Below, one piece after another: positions 1 through 5,113 of a DNA stretch of 5,113 bases (the first letter of the stretch is position 1; each line of letters starts with the position of its first letter). Position numbers and translations under genes: made by a program. The stretch spans positions 1 through 5,113 of the forward strand of contig JALWKH010000164.1 in assembly GCA_026996635.1 (NCBI GenBank). The letters run 5' to 3'. Source of the stretch: Bacteroidales bacterium. Lineage in GTDB: Bacteria; Bacteroidota; Bacteroidia; Bacteroidales; JALTDM01. The notes under the pieces are model-generated. The model saw only the letters and a program-made list of their open reading frames with translations, was not told where the DNA came from and searched no databases.

Positions 1-40
1 TAGTGTAAAGAATAATATTTATGATATTAAAGAATTTTTG

Positions 41-48
41 TAACTTTG
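41..48 (+). promoter_or_regulatory. Candidate Bacteroidota -7 promoter box for plsY
   Basis: The bases TAACTTTG match the Bacteroidota sigma-A -7 consensus TAnnTTTG exactly and end 23 bases before the plsY ATG. Transcription would start in the mid-50s and give a leader of under 20 bases. No clear TTG or TTTG element lies at the expected distance upstream (only TTTATG at 18-23). Chance matches to TAnnTTTG are common in DNA this AT-rich; for example, one lies inside plsY at 85-92. This is therefore a weak to moderate call based on position and motif alone. Confidence 0.35.
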
Positions 49-71
49 GTAACCTTTCAAAATAATGTACT

Positions 72-710
72 ATGAAGTATGGCATATTTTTGTTGGCTTA
101 TCTGTTTGGGTCTATTCCTTCTGCAGTGTGGTTCGGTAAGCTTATAAAAGGTGTAGATGTAAGGGAACACGGAAGTGGAAATGCCGGAGCGACCAATACT
201 TTTCGTGTTTTGGGTTGGAAAGTGGCATTGCCTGTTTTTATCTTCGATGTTTTAAAAGGATATGCGGCAGTAAAACTGTATGTTTGGTCCGGGGTACATT
301 TTTCAAACCCTGATTTTGTTATGATAATTTTGGGAATTTTAGCTGTTGCCGGTCATATTTTCCCTGTGTTTGCAGGATTTAAAGGTGGCAAGGGGGTTGC
401 TACGCTTTTGGGGGTTATGATTGCTTTGGCACCGCTACCTACACTTTATGCTGCAATTGTTTTTATTATTGTTTTTGCATTGTCAAATATTGTTTCTTTA
501 AGCAGTTTGTTGGCTGGATTGTCTTTGCCGATTGTGTACTATATTGTGTGTGGAGCTAATATAGGTTTTAGTTATCTTAAGTTAGGATTTTTTGTTTTTG
601 TATTTTTATTACTTACTTATACTCATAGAAGTAACATAAAAAGAATTTTTGAAGGTACGGAGTCTAAAATATACTTTAGCAAAAAAAGAAAGGAACGAAA
701 TGAAAAATAA
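72..710 (+). CDS. plsY: Acyl-phosphate:glycerol-3-phosphate acyltransferase PlsY
   Basis: PlsY is an inner-membrane enzyme that transfers an acyl group from acyl-phosphate (made by PlsX) to glycerol-3-phosphate, giving lysophosphatidic acid, the first step of phospholipid synthesis. The 212-residue product is very hydrophobic, with several membrane segments, and has the family signatures in order: GSIPSAVWFGK (13-23), HGSGNAGATNTFRVLG (33-48), GHIFPVFAGFKGGKGVAT (94-111), and HRSNIKRIFEGTE near the C-terminus (185-197). The glycine-rich GSGNAGATN and FKGGKGVAT loops are the known substrate-binding and active-site regions. Length is typical (about 190-220). The ATG at 72 is taken as the start because the protein begins directly with the first membrane segment. 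The C-terminus is a short basic tail (KKRKERNEK) whose codons overlap the start of fmt by 11 bases, so the two genes are probably cotranscribed. The sequence shows no damage. Confidence 0.96.
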   Translation: MKYGIFLLAYLFGSIPSAVWFGKLIKGVDVREHGSGNAGATNTFRVLGWKVALPVFIFDVLKGYAAVKLYVWSGVHFSNPDFVMIILGILAVAGHIFPVFAGFKGGKGVATLLGVMIALAPLPTLYAAIVFIIVFALSNIVSLSSLLAGLSLPIVYYIVCGANIGFSYLKLGFFVFVFLLLTYTHRSNIKRIFEGTESKIYFSKKRKERNEK

Positions 711-1665
711 ACAAGTGGTGTTCATGGGAACACCTGAATTTGCCGCTTATTCATTAAAATATTTGCCTGAAAACGGTATAAATATAGCAGGGGTTGTTAC
801 AGTTCCGGATAAAAAAAGCGGAAGAGGATTAAAATTGACTGAAAGCGATGTGAAAAAAGTTGCCAATGAGTTAGGTATTAGAGTTTTGCAGCCTGAAAAA
901 TTAAAGGATGAAGATTTTATTGAAGAGTTGAAGGCTTTAAATCCCGATTTATTTGTTGTAGTAGCTTTTAGAATGCTTCCAAAGGTTGTTTGGTCTATGC
1001 CTACACATGGAACTATAAATTTGCACGCATCTTTGTTACCGCAATATAGAGGTGCAGCTCCAATAAATTGGGCAATTATCAATGGTGAAAAGGTTACGGG
1101 TGTTACTACATTTTTTATTGATGATAAAATTGATACAGGTAAAATAATTTATCGAAAGGAAGTTGAAATATCTCCGGTAGATACTGCGGGAACATTGCAT
1201 GATAAACTTATGGCAGAGGGTGCAAAATTATTGCACAAAACAGTGAAAGATATTTTTGCCGGAGAAGTAGAGCCTGTGCCACAAGAGAAGTTTATTAAAG
1301 ATGTTGATTTGAAATATGCTCCTAAAATTTATAAAGAAGATTGTAAGATAGATTGGAATAACGAGGTTGAAAAGATATATAATTTTATTAGGGGGTTGAG
1401 CCCGTATCCGGGTGCATGGTCTGTTATATCATTGGAAAAAAACGGTAAGCAAGAAAGGGTTGAGGTGAAAATTTTGTTTGCAGAATATGAAACAAAAGAA
1501 CACGATTATGACCTGGGAACGGTGGTTGCGGAAAATAAAAAAATTAAGATTGCCGGAAAAGACGGTTTTATAATTCCAACAAAAATTAAGCCGCAAGCAA
1601 AAAAAGAAATGGATAATCAAGCTTTTTCCAACGGATATTTGAGGTTTAATCCCAAATTTGAATAG
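700..1665 (+). CDS. fmt: Methionyl-tRNA formyltransferase
   Basis: Fmt formylates the amino group of initiator Met-tRNA using 10-formyl-tetrahydrofolate, a cytoplasmic step of bacterial translation initiation. From the ATG at 700 the product has 321 residues, close to the usual 310-320. The N-terminal domain opens with VVFMGTPEFAAYSL (6-19). The catalytic core has INLHASLLPQYRGAAPINWAI (106-126, with Asn107 and His109), and IDTGK (144-148) supplies Asp145; these correspond to the Asn/His/Asp triad of the family. FIRGLSPYPGAW (229-240) marks the C-terminal tRNA-binding domain. An in-frame ATG at 649 would add 17 residues, but these lie inside plsY and precede the conserved start of the family. 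AGGA at 691-694, five bases before ATG 700, also favours the later start. The gene overlaps plsY by 11 bases, suggesting translational coupling. No terminator hairpin is evident after its stop. Confidence 0.97.
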   Translation: MKNKQVVFMGTPEFAAYSLKYLPENGINIAGVVTVPDKKSGRGLKLTESDVKKVANELGIRVLQPEKLKDEDFIEELKALNPDLFVVVAFRMLPKVVWSMPTHGTINLHASLLPQYRGAAPINWAIINGEKVTGVTTFFIDDKIDTGKIIYRKEVEISPVDTAGTLHDKLMAEGAKLLHKTVKDIFAGEVEPVPQEKFIKDVDLKYAPKIYKEDCKIDWNNEVEKIYNFIRGLSPYPGAWSVISLEKNGKQERVEVKILFAEYETKEHDYDLGTVVAENKKIKIAGKDGFIIPTKIKPQAKKEMDNQAFSNGYLRFNPKFE

Positions 1666-1674
1666 AAAATTTTA

Positions 1675-1702
1675 TTTGTAATGAAATATTGTAATATCTT
1701 TG
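1675..1702 (+). promoter_or_regulatory. Probable Bacteroidota promoter upstream of the DUF4870 gene
   Basis: The 60-base gap between fmt and the next gene contains TATCTTTG at 1695-1702, an exact match to the Bacteroidota -7 consensus TAnnTTTG, followed by CA as is often seen. TTTG at 1675-1678 is a candidate -33 element, with a 16-base spacer that is slightly short of the usual range. The -7 box ends 23 bases before the ATG at 1726. It is the best promoter candidate in the window and would drive the run of four genes ending at the hairpin near 3870. The assignment rests on motif and position only. Confidence 0.6.
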
Positions 1703-1725
1703 CACCGAAATAAAAATTTACAACT

Positions 1726-2079
1726 ATGGAAAATACGCAAAATAACCAAGCAATGCCGCAAAAAGAAGATAACACAATAGCAGTTATTTCATATATAACT
1801 TTTATCGGGTGGATTATTGCTGCAATAATGTTTTCAAACAAAAAGTCTGAACTCGCAGCTTACCATTTAAGAGATATGTTGGGACTTATTTTAACCAGTC
1901 TTGTGTTGTGGGTAATAGGATTTATTCCATTCATTGGTCCTATTATTTATTTACTCGGCTTAATTTTCCTTTTCGTATTATGGCTTATCGGATTGATAAA
2001 TGCGATAAACGGTGTTATGAAACCGTTACCTGTAGTTGGTACTATGTTTCAAAAGTGGTTTGCAACAATGTTTGTGTAA
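1726..2079 (+). CDS. Small membrane protein, DUF4870/Tic20-like family
   Basis: The protein has 117 residues. A polar, Gln/Asn-rich N-terminus (1-16) precedes about three hydrophobic segments (roughly 17-36, 52-70 and 72-95), and a short amphipathic tail ends in FQKWFATMFV. Between segments one and two lies SELAAYHLRDMLGL (41-54). This resembles the conserved His-x-Arg-Gln/Asp-Gly-Leu-like stretch of DUF4870 proteins, small polytopic membrane proteins related to the Tic20 group. The biochemical role of the family is not established, and I assign none. It is the first gene after the promoter candidate at 1675-1702 and lies 19 bases before the TPR gene, with no hairpin between them, so it is likely cotranscribed with what follows. 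Real coding is supported by the coherent membrane topology, the conserved motif, and a good promoter in front. Confidence 0.8.
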   Translation: MENTQNNQAMPQKEDNTIAVISYITFIGWIIAAIMFSNKKSELAAYHLRDMLGLILTSLVLWVIGFIPFIGPIIYLLGLIFLFVLWLIGLINAINGVMKPLPVVGTMFQKWFATMFV

Positions 2080-2098
2080 AATAAAAAAATAGTAAGGT

Positions 2099-2800
2099 AT
2101 GTCAAAGGATAAAAAAGTACATCACGAAGACGGTTTTGAAGCGATAGAAGAAACCTTGACCAGGTCAGAGTTGTTTATTGAAAGGAATAAGAAAATTTTG
2201 AGTTGGGTTATTGCCGGAATTTTGGGTGTTGCTCTTATTTTTATGGCAGTAAAAAAATATTATATTGCTCCGAAAGAAGCGGAAGCCCAAGCTCAAAGTT
2301 TTATGGCAGTAAGCTATTTTGAAAAGGATTCTTTCAAGTTGGCTTTGAATGGTGACGGTAATTATTTGGGCTTGTACGACATTATTGATGAATACGGATG
2401 GACAAAAGCAGGTAATTTGGCAAAGTATTATGCGGGTATTGCCGAGTTAAGGCTTGGTAATTATGAAAAAGCAATTGATTTGTTGAAAGATTTTGATGCA
2501 GACGACCTGATGATTAAACCTATGGCTTTAGGTGCTATTGGTGATGCATATGCAGATTTAGGCAAGAATGACGAAGCTGCTTCATATTATGAAAAAGCTG
2601 CAAACAGCAGTGAGAATGAATTTACTACACCATTGTTTTTGTTTAAAGCCGGGTTGATGTATGAAATCTTGAAAGATAATGATAAAGCCCTTGAACTTTA
2701 TCAAAAGATACAAAGAGAATATCCGCATTCTACTGAAGCGAGAACAATAAAGAAATATATTGCCAGAGTAAAGGTTAAGTTGGGAAAGGATAAAATTTAA
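2099..2800 (+). CDS. Membrane-anchored tetratricopeptide repeat protein
   Basis: The protein has 233 residues. A charged N-terminal tail (1-32) is followed by a single hydrophobic segment (about 33-51, ending in KKYY). A soluble region then contains about three TPR-like helix pairs: around 105-131 (YYAGIAELRLGNYEKAIDLL), 141-168 (ALGAIGDAYADLGKNDEAASY) and 178-209 (FKAGLMYEILKDNDKALELY). The spacing and the small/large residue pattern of each repeat fit TPR_2/TPR_6-type units. This architecture resembles YfgM-like proteins, which are inner-membrane anchored with a periplasmic TPR domain and associate with the Sec translocon and chaperones. That similarity is in layout, and I cannot prove orthology. 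The N-in/C-out topology is inferred. The stop overlaps the ribH ATG by one base (TAATG at 2798-2802), so translation of the two is probably coupled. A general protein-interaction scaffold is the safest functional description. Confidence 0.85.
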   Translation: MSKDKKVHHEDGFEAIEETLTRSELFIERNKKILSWVIAGILGVALIFMAVKKYYIAPKEAEAQAQSFMAVSYFEKDSFKLALNGDGNYLGLYDIIDEYGWTKAGNLAKYYAGIAELRLGNYEKAIDLLKDFDADDLMIKPMALGAIGDAYADLGKNDEAASYYEKAANSSENEFTTPLFLFKAGLMYEILKDNDKALELYQKIQREYPHSTEARTIKKYIARVKVKLGKDKI

Positions 2801-3279
2801 TGGCAACTAAGAATCTTTCCGATTACGATATAAATAAAGTTCCTTCCGCCGCAGGCATGAAAGTCGCTATAGTTGTGGCGGAGTGGAACTTTGATATTAC
2901 TTCTGCTTTAAGGGATGGTGCTGTTGAAACTTTAATGAAACACGGCGTAAACGAAGACGATATTTTTGTGGAGTATGTACCCGGTTCATTTGAGTTAATT
3001 CACGGAGCCAAAATTGTTTATGAAAAATACTCGCCTGACGGAATTATTGTTATTGGTGCTGTTATAAGAGGTGAAACACCGCATTTTGATTTTATTTCAC
3101 AAGGAGTAACTTACGGAATAGCTCGATTAAATGTTGAGTTGGATGTTCCTGTTATTTTCAGTGTTCTTACTACAAACAACAAAGAACAAGCATTGGAAAG
3201 GGCAGGCGGGAAATTAGGCAATAAAGGTACCGAAGGTGCAGTTACTTTGATTAAAATGGTTTCTCTCGCAAAAAAATAA
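2800..3279 (+). CDS. ribH: 6,7-dimethyl-8-ribityllumazine synthase
   Basis: RibH condenses 5-amino-6-ribitylaminouracil with 3,4-dihydroxy-2-butanone 4-phosphate to form lumazine, the penultimate step of riboflavin synthesis. It is cytoplasmic and usually assembles into pentamers or 60-mer capsids. The 159-residue product has the family landmarks in order: VVAEWNFDITSALRDGA (25-41, Trp29 at the substrate-stacking aromatic position), VPGSFELIHGAK (60-71), GAVIRGETPHFDFIS (86-100, with His95 at the catalytic histidine position and Arg90-Gly91 in the phosphate-side loop), and ERAGGKLGNKG (133-143, with Arg134 and Lys142). Length is normal. The ATG overlaps the TPR gene stop by one base, and AAGGA at 2786-2790 sits nine bases upstream. 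No FMN riboswitch precedes it, because the upstream DNA is fully coding. No other rib gene is in the window, so it is isolated from its pathway partners. Confidence 0.97.
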   Translation: MATKNLSDYDINKVPSAAGMKVAIVVAEWNFDITSALRDGAVETLMKHGVNEDDIFVEYVPGSFELIHGAKIVYEKYSPDGIIVIGAVIRGETPHFDFISQGVTYGIARLNVELDVPVIFSVLTTNNKEQALERAGGKLGNKGTEGAVTLIKMVSLAKK

Positions 3280-3292
3280 AACTTCATACTTA

Positions 3293-3874
3293 ATGTTTCA
3301 AATAGACGACAAAATTATATCTGACGATATTTTTGAGGTTAACTTTTTGTGTGATTTGCAATCATGTAAAGGAATGTGCTGTGTGGAAGGAGATTCGGGA
3401 GCACCGTTGGAGGAAGAAGAGACTGAATTTTTAGAAAAGATTTTTCACATCATAAAAAAATATTTGCCGGAAAAATCATTGAAGGAAATAGAGAAACAAG
3501 GTTTATGGGTAATTGATTCCGATGGCGATATTGTTACTCCGACTATTGGTAATTTGGATTGTGTATATGCTTATCGTGATGAAAAAGGGATTGTGAAATG
3601 TGCTATTGAAAAAGCTTATTTGAATGAAGAGATTGATTTTAGGAAGCCTATTTCATGCCATTTGTATCCCATCAGAGTGAAAAAGTACGATGATTTTTAT
3701 GCATTGAATTACGATAAGCAAAAAATATGTCAAGTTGCAGTTATTCTCGGCAATAAAAAGAATCTGCCGATGTTTAAATTTTTGAAAGAACCTCTTACTA
3801 GGAAATTCGGTGAAGAGTTTTATAATGATTTGGAGATAGCTTACGATGAATATTATAAAAAAAGGGAGCTTTGA
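3293..3874 (+). CDS. Cysteine-rich DUF3109 family protein, possible metal binder
   Basis: The protein has 193 residues, with no signal peptide and no membrane segment, so it is probably cytoplasmic. It contains eight cysteines: Cys20, 25, 29 and 30 in a tight N-terminal cluster (CDLQSCKGMCC), then Cys90, 103, 122 and 146. Cys122 lies in PISCHLYPIRVKKY (119-132), a stretch typical of DUF3109, a Bacteroidota-rich family distantly like the YkgJ-type putative zinc or iron-sulfur proteins. The two-part cysteine layout is what one expects of a bound metal or cluster, but this is inference and no activity is known. A Glu-rich segment (40-45, LEEEET) follows the first cluster. The gene starts 13 bases after ribH and is the last of the unit. 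Its final codons (for KKREL) and its TGA stop are built into the terminator hairpin. Confidence 0.88.
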   Translation: MFQIDDKIISDDIFEVNFLCDLQSCKGMCCVEGDSGAPLEEEETEFLEKIFHIIKKYLPEKSLKEIEKQGLWVIDSDGDIVTPTIGNLDCVYAYRDEKGIVKCAIEKAYLNEEIDFRKPISCHLYPIRVKKYDDFYALNYDKQKICQVAVILGNKKNLPMFKFLKEPLTRKFGEEFYNDLEIAYDEYYKKREL

Positions 3875-3887
3875 GGCTCCCTTTTTT
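3858..3887. terminator. Bidirectional intrinsic terminator between convergent genes
   Basis: GGGAGC at 3864-3869 pairs with GCTCCC at 3876-3881 around the six-base loop TTTGAG. The stem can be extended by six A-T pairs (AAAAAA 3858-3863 with TTTTTT 3882-3887), for 12 base pairs in total. The run of T after the stem serves the plus-strand operon. The run of A before it (3857-3863) gives a U tract on the minus strand, so the same hairpin can stop the convergent surface-protein gene, whose stop at 3911-3913 lies 23 bases away. The TGA stop of the DUF3109 gene (3872-3874) is inside the loop. Confidence 0.9.
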
Positions 3888-3910
3888 ATTTGTGGTTAGG
3901 CATCTATTTC

Positions 3911-5113
3911 TTAGTTTTTTCCTCTCAGCAAGTAGAATGAACCTCTCAAGTCTTTGTATTCTTTACCGTCACGTCCTTTGGCATTTATTATGTAATAATA
4001 AACACCCGGTGATGCCAAACTGTTGCCTACCTTGCCGTCCCAACCGCTTTCTTCATTTTGCCAATCTGTCCATTCGTAAATCTTCCTGCCCCAACGGTCA
4101 AAGATTACTCCTTCAAAACTTTCAAGTGTCTTGGCATGTACTTGGAAGTAATCGGATACTCCGTCGCCGTTCGGCGTAAATACATTCGGTACTTCCAATA
4201 TAGATTGGCTTTCTACATAGAACGGTCCGAATACCAAGGTATCCCTACAGCCTTCGGGACTTATCGAGATAAGCATGATGCTGTAATTACCTTCGTCATT
4301 GAAAGTGTAAACGGGATTCACTTCTTCACTGCTGTAAACTACTTGGTTATTCGAATTATATATGTACCATTCGTAATACATGCCGTTGATGCTTTGGTTT
4401 ATCAAGGTAGCTGTGTAAGGTGCTATCCTTTCTTGTCCCAAGATAACCGTAGTGTCAAACATAGCTACTGTATGGCCTGTGTCTGCCATATAGATTCTTA
4501 ATGTGTCCGTACATATCGGTCTTGGAACTACATTAGCGGCATCTGGTGATTGGCTTTCTCCTATTACATATACCATGTAGGTCATGTTACCCGGAAGCAT
4601 GTCTTGAATGCTGTCGTTTATCGGCCTGTTGTATTGGTTATAGGTCAATGTATCCCATTCAAAGGTGTATTGATGTTGATTGGTGTACAAGGTTATTTGT
4701 CCGTTCGGGTAGCCGCAGGTAGCATAATTGATGTCATAATCCGGTACCATCATCGGTGGTTCGTGTACCGTATCTATTTTAATTGACGAACGGCAACCGA
4801 ATATATTTTCCGTTACCAGGGTTACAACATGAATTGTATCGCCCGTCCATGGCCAATGAACTTCTACATAGTTACTGCTATCCAATGTAGTTGCATTCAT
4901 GCTGTCAACAACTCCGTTGCCAAAATCCCAATCGAAGTAAACTACTCCGTAATCCGGATGGTCATTGGATCCTGTGTAAACATTGGCTTCTATATAGCTG
5001 TCGTATCCGATACAGTAAGGTACGGTTGCCGAAAAATCTCCCGTAGGTTGAGGAGCAAACAATACCCTTAAGGTGTCTTTATCAACACATCCGTCATGGT
5101 CAACTACCCAGTA
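3911..5113 (-). CDS. Secreted surface protein with PKD/SprB-like repeats and type B T9SS sorting domain (5' end outside window)
   Basis: The frame is open from the right edge to the TAA at 3911-3913, so only the last 400 residues are visible; the TTG at 5060-5062 is an internal Leu codon and not the start. Residue 1 below is the first visible one. The fragment opens with the end of an Ig/PKD-like repeat (YWVVDHDGC...DTLRV, 1-16). A PKD-like module follows (about 28-117, with VYFDWDFGNG at 58-67). Next is a region like SprB repeats (about 132-208: CGYPNGQITLY, FEWDT, then MLPG and a closing ICTDTLRIYM). A clear PKD domain comes next (about 225-302: ATLINQS, YYEWYIYNS, VYTFNDEGNYSIMLI, GCRDT). 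The C-terminus (308-400) is a gliding-motility-type sorting domain that directs export by the type IX system to the cell surface or medium. Binding partner and function are unknown; it could be an adhesin or part of a larger enzyme. GC content looks higher than in the neighbours. Confidence 0.93.
   Translation of the reverse strand, partial: YWVVDHDGCVDKDTLRVLFAPQPTGDFSATVPYCIGYDSYIEANVYTGSNDHPDYGVVYFDWDFGNGVVDSMNATTLDSSNYVEVHWPWTGDTIHVVTLVTENIFGCRSSIKIDTVHEPPMMVPDYDINYATCGYPNGQITLYTNQHQYTFEWDTLTYNQYNRPINDSIQDMLPGNMTYMVYVIGESQSPDAANVVPRPICTDTLRIYMADTGHTVAMFDTTVILGQERIAPYTATLINQSINGMYYEWYIYNSNNQVVYSSEEVNPVYTFNDEGNYSIMLISISPEGCRDTLVFGPFYVESQSILEVPNVFTPNGDGVSDYFQVHAKTLESFEGVIFDRWGRKIYEWTDWQNEESGWDGKVGNSLASPGVYYYIINAKGRDGKEYKDLRGSFYLLRGKN
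3914..4192 (-). other. Type B T9SS C-terminal sorting domain (CHU_C / gliding motility-associated)
   Basis: This segment encodes the last 93 residues of the surface protein. It begins VPNVFTPNGDGVSDYFQV, the hallmark opening of the gliding motility-associated C-terminal domain (TIGR04131 type). FEGVIFDRWGRKIYEW, GWDGKVGNSLASPGVYYYII and KGRDGKEYKDLRGSFYLLR follow in the family order. In studied Bacteroidota, proteins with this domain are secreted by the type IX system, often with a PorP/SprF-like partner protein. No such partner is in this window. The domain runs to the stop codon, so the C-terminus is intact. Confidence 0.95.

Noticed and set aside
1..71. End of an upstream gene or an RNA gene in the left leader
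   Set aside because: The stretch is short, AT-rich and rich in stops, with no clear fold. A preceding gene might end at the edge, but nothing in the sequence supports it.
85..92. TATTTTTG promoter-like match inside plsY, with another at 3328-3335 inside the DUF3109 gene
   Set aside because: Both match TAnnTTTG but lie within coding sequence with no gene start suitably downstream. They show how often this motif occurs by chance here.
747..1082. Minus-strand open frame of 111 codons inside fmt
   Set aside because: It is fully antisense to the catalytic domain of Fmt and has no recognisable domain or promoter of its own.
1617..1841. Minus-strand open frame of 74 codons across the fmt/DUF4870 gap
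   Set aside because: It runs through the plus-strand promoter candidate and both flanking coding regions and shows only hydrophobic composition mirrored from the AT-rich DNA.
2600..2800. Possible FMN riboswitch ahead of ribH
   Set aside because: The DNA before ribH is continuous TPR-coding sequence up to a one-base overlap, and no untranslated leader exists to hold an aptamer.
5060..5062. TTG as the start codon of the minus-strand gene
   Set aside because: The frame stays open for 17 more codons to the window edge, and these encode YWVVDHDGC...DTLRV, a typical end of a surface-protein repeat. The TTG is therefore internal.
3871..5071. Four plus-strand open frames of 78-147 codons opposite the surface-protein gene
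   Set aside because: They lie antisense to a minus-strand frame with clear PKD and T9SS domains. Their predicted proteins show no recognisable motifs and are best explained as shadows of the Gly/Thr/Val-rich coding strand.

Overview
The window looks like chromosomal DNA from a member of the Bacteroidota. Three observations support this. There are promoter-like elements of the TAnnTTTG type. The genes are AT-rich and compactly packed with short gaps or overlaps. At the right end is a large secreted protein ending in a gliding-motility-type (type B) C-terminal sorting domain of the type IX secretion system, a system confined to this phylum. I cannot place it below phylum with confidence.

Layout. 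Positions 1-71 are a short leader with a candidate promoter. Two plus-strand housekeeping genes follow and overlap by 11 bases: plsY (acyl-phosphate:glycerol-3-phosphate acyltransferase, phospholipid synthesis) and fmt (methionyl-tRNA formyltransferase, translation initiation). A 60-base gap holds a better promoter candidate (TATCTTTG with an upstream TTTG). It probably drives a second plus-strand unit of four genes: a small DUF4870/Tic20-like membrane protein, a membrane-anchored TPR protein, ribH (lumazine synthase, riboflavin synthesis), and a cysteine-rich DUF3109-type protein. The unit ends at a strong hairpin with T tracts on both sides, and the stop codon of the last gene lies in the hairpin loop. 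The hairpin can serve as a bidirectional terminator, because the only minus-strand gene converges on it. That gene runs off the right edge of the window, so only its C-terminal 400 codons are visible. It shows PKD-like and SprB-like repeats and a type B sorting domain.

How the genes work together. The plus-strand genes are mostly core metabolism and envelope functions, grouped by transcription more than by pathway. The minus-strand gene is an exported or cell-surface protein unrelated to them. I see no RNA genes, CRISPR arrays, insertion sequences, phage genes or toxin-antitoxin pairs, and no convincing evidence of a new multi-gene system. The least understood parts are the DUF3109 protein, the TPR membrane protein coupled to ribH, and the truncated surface protein.
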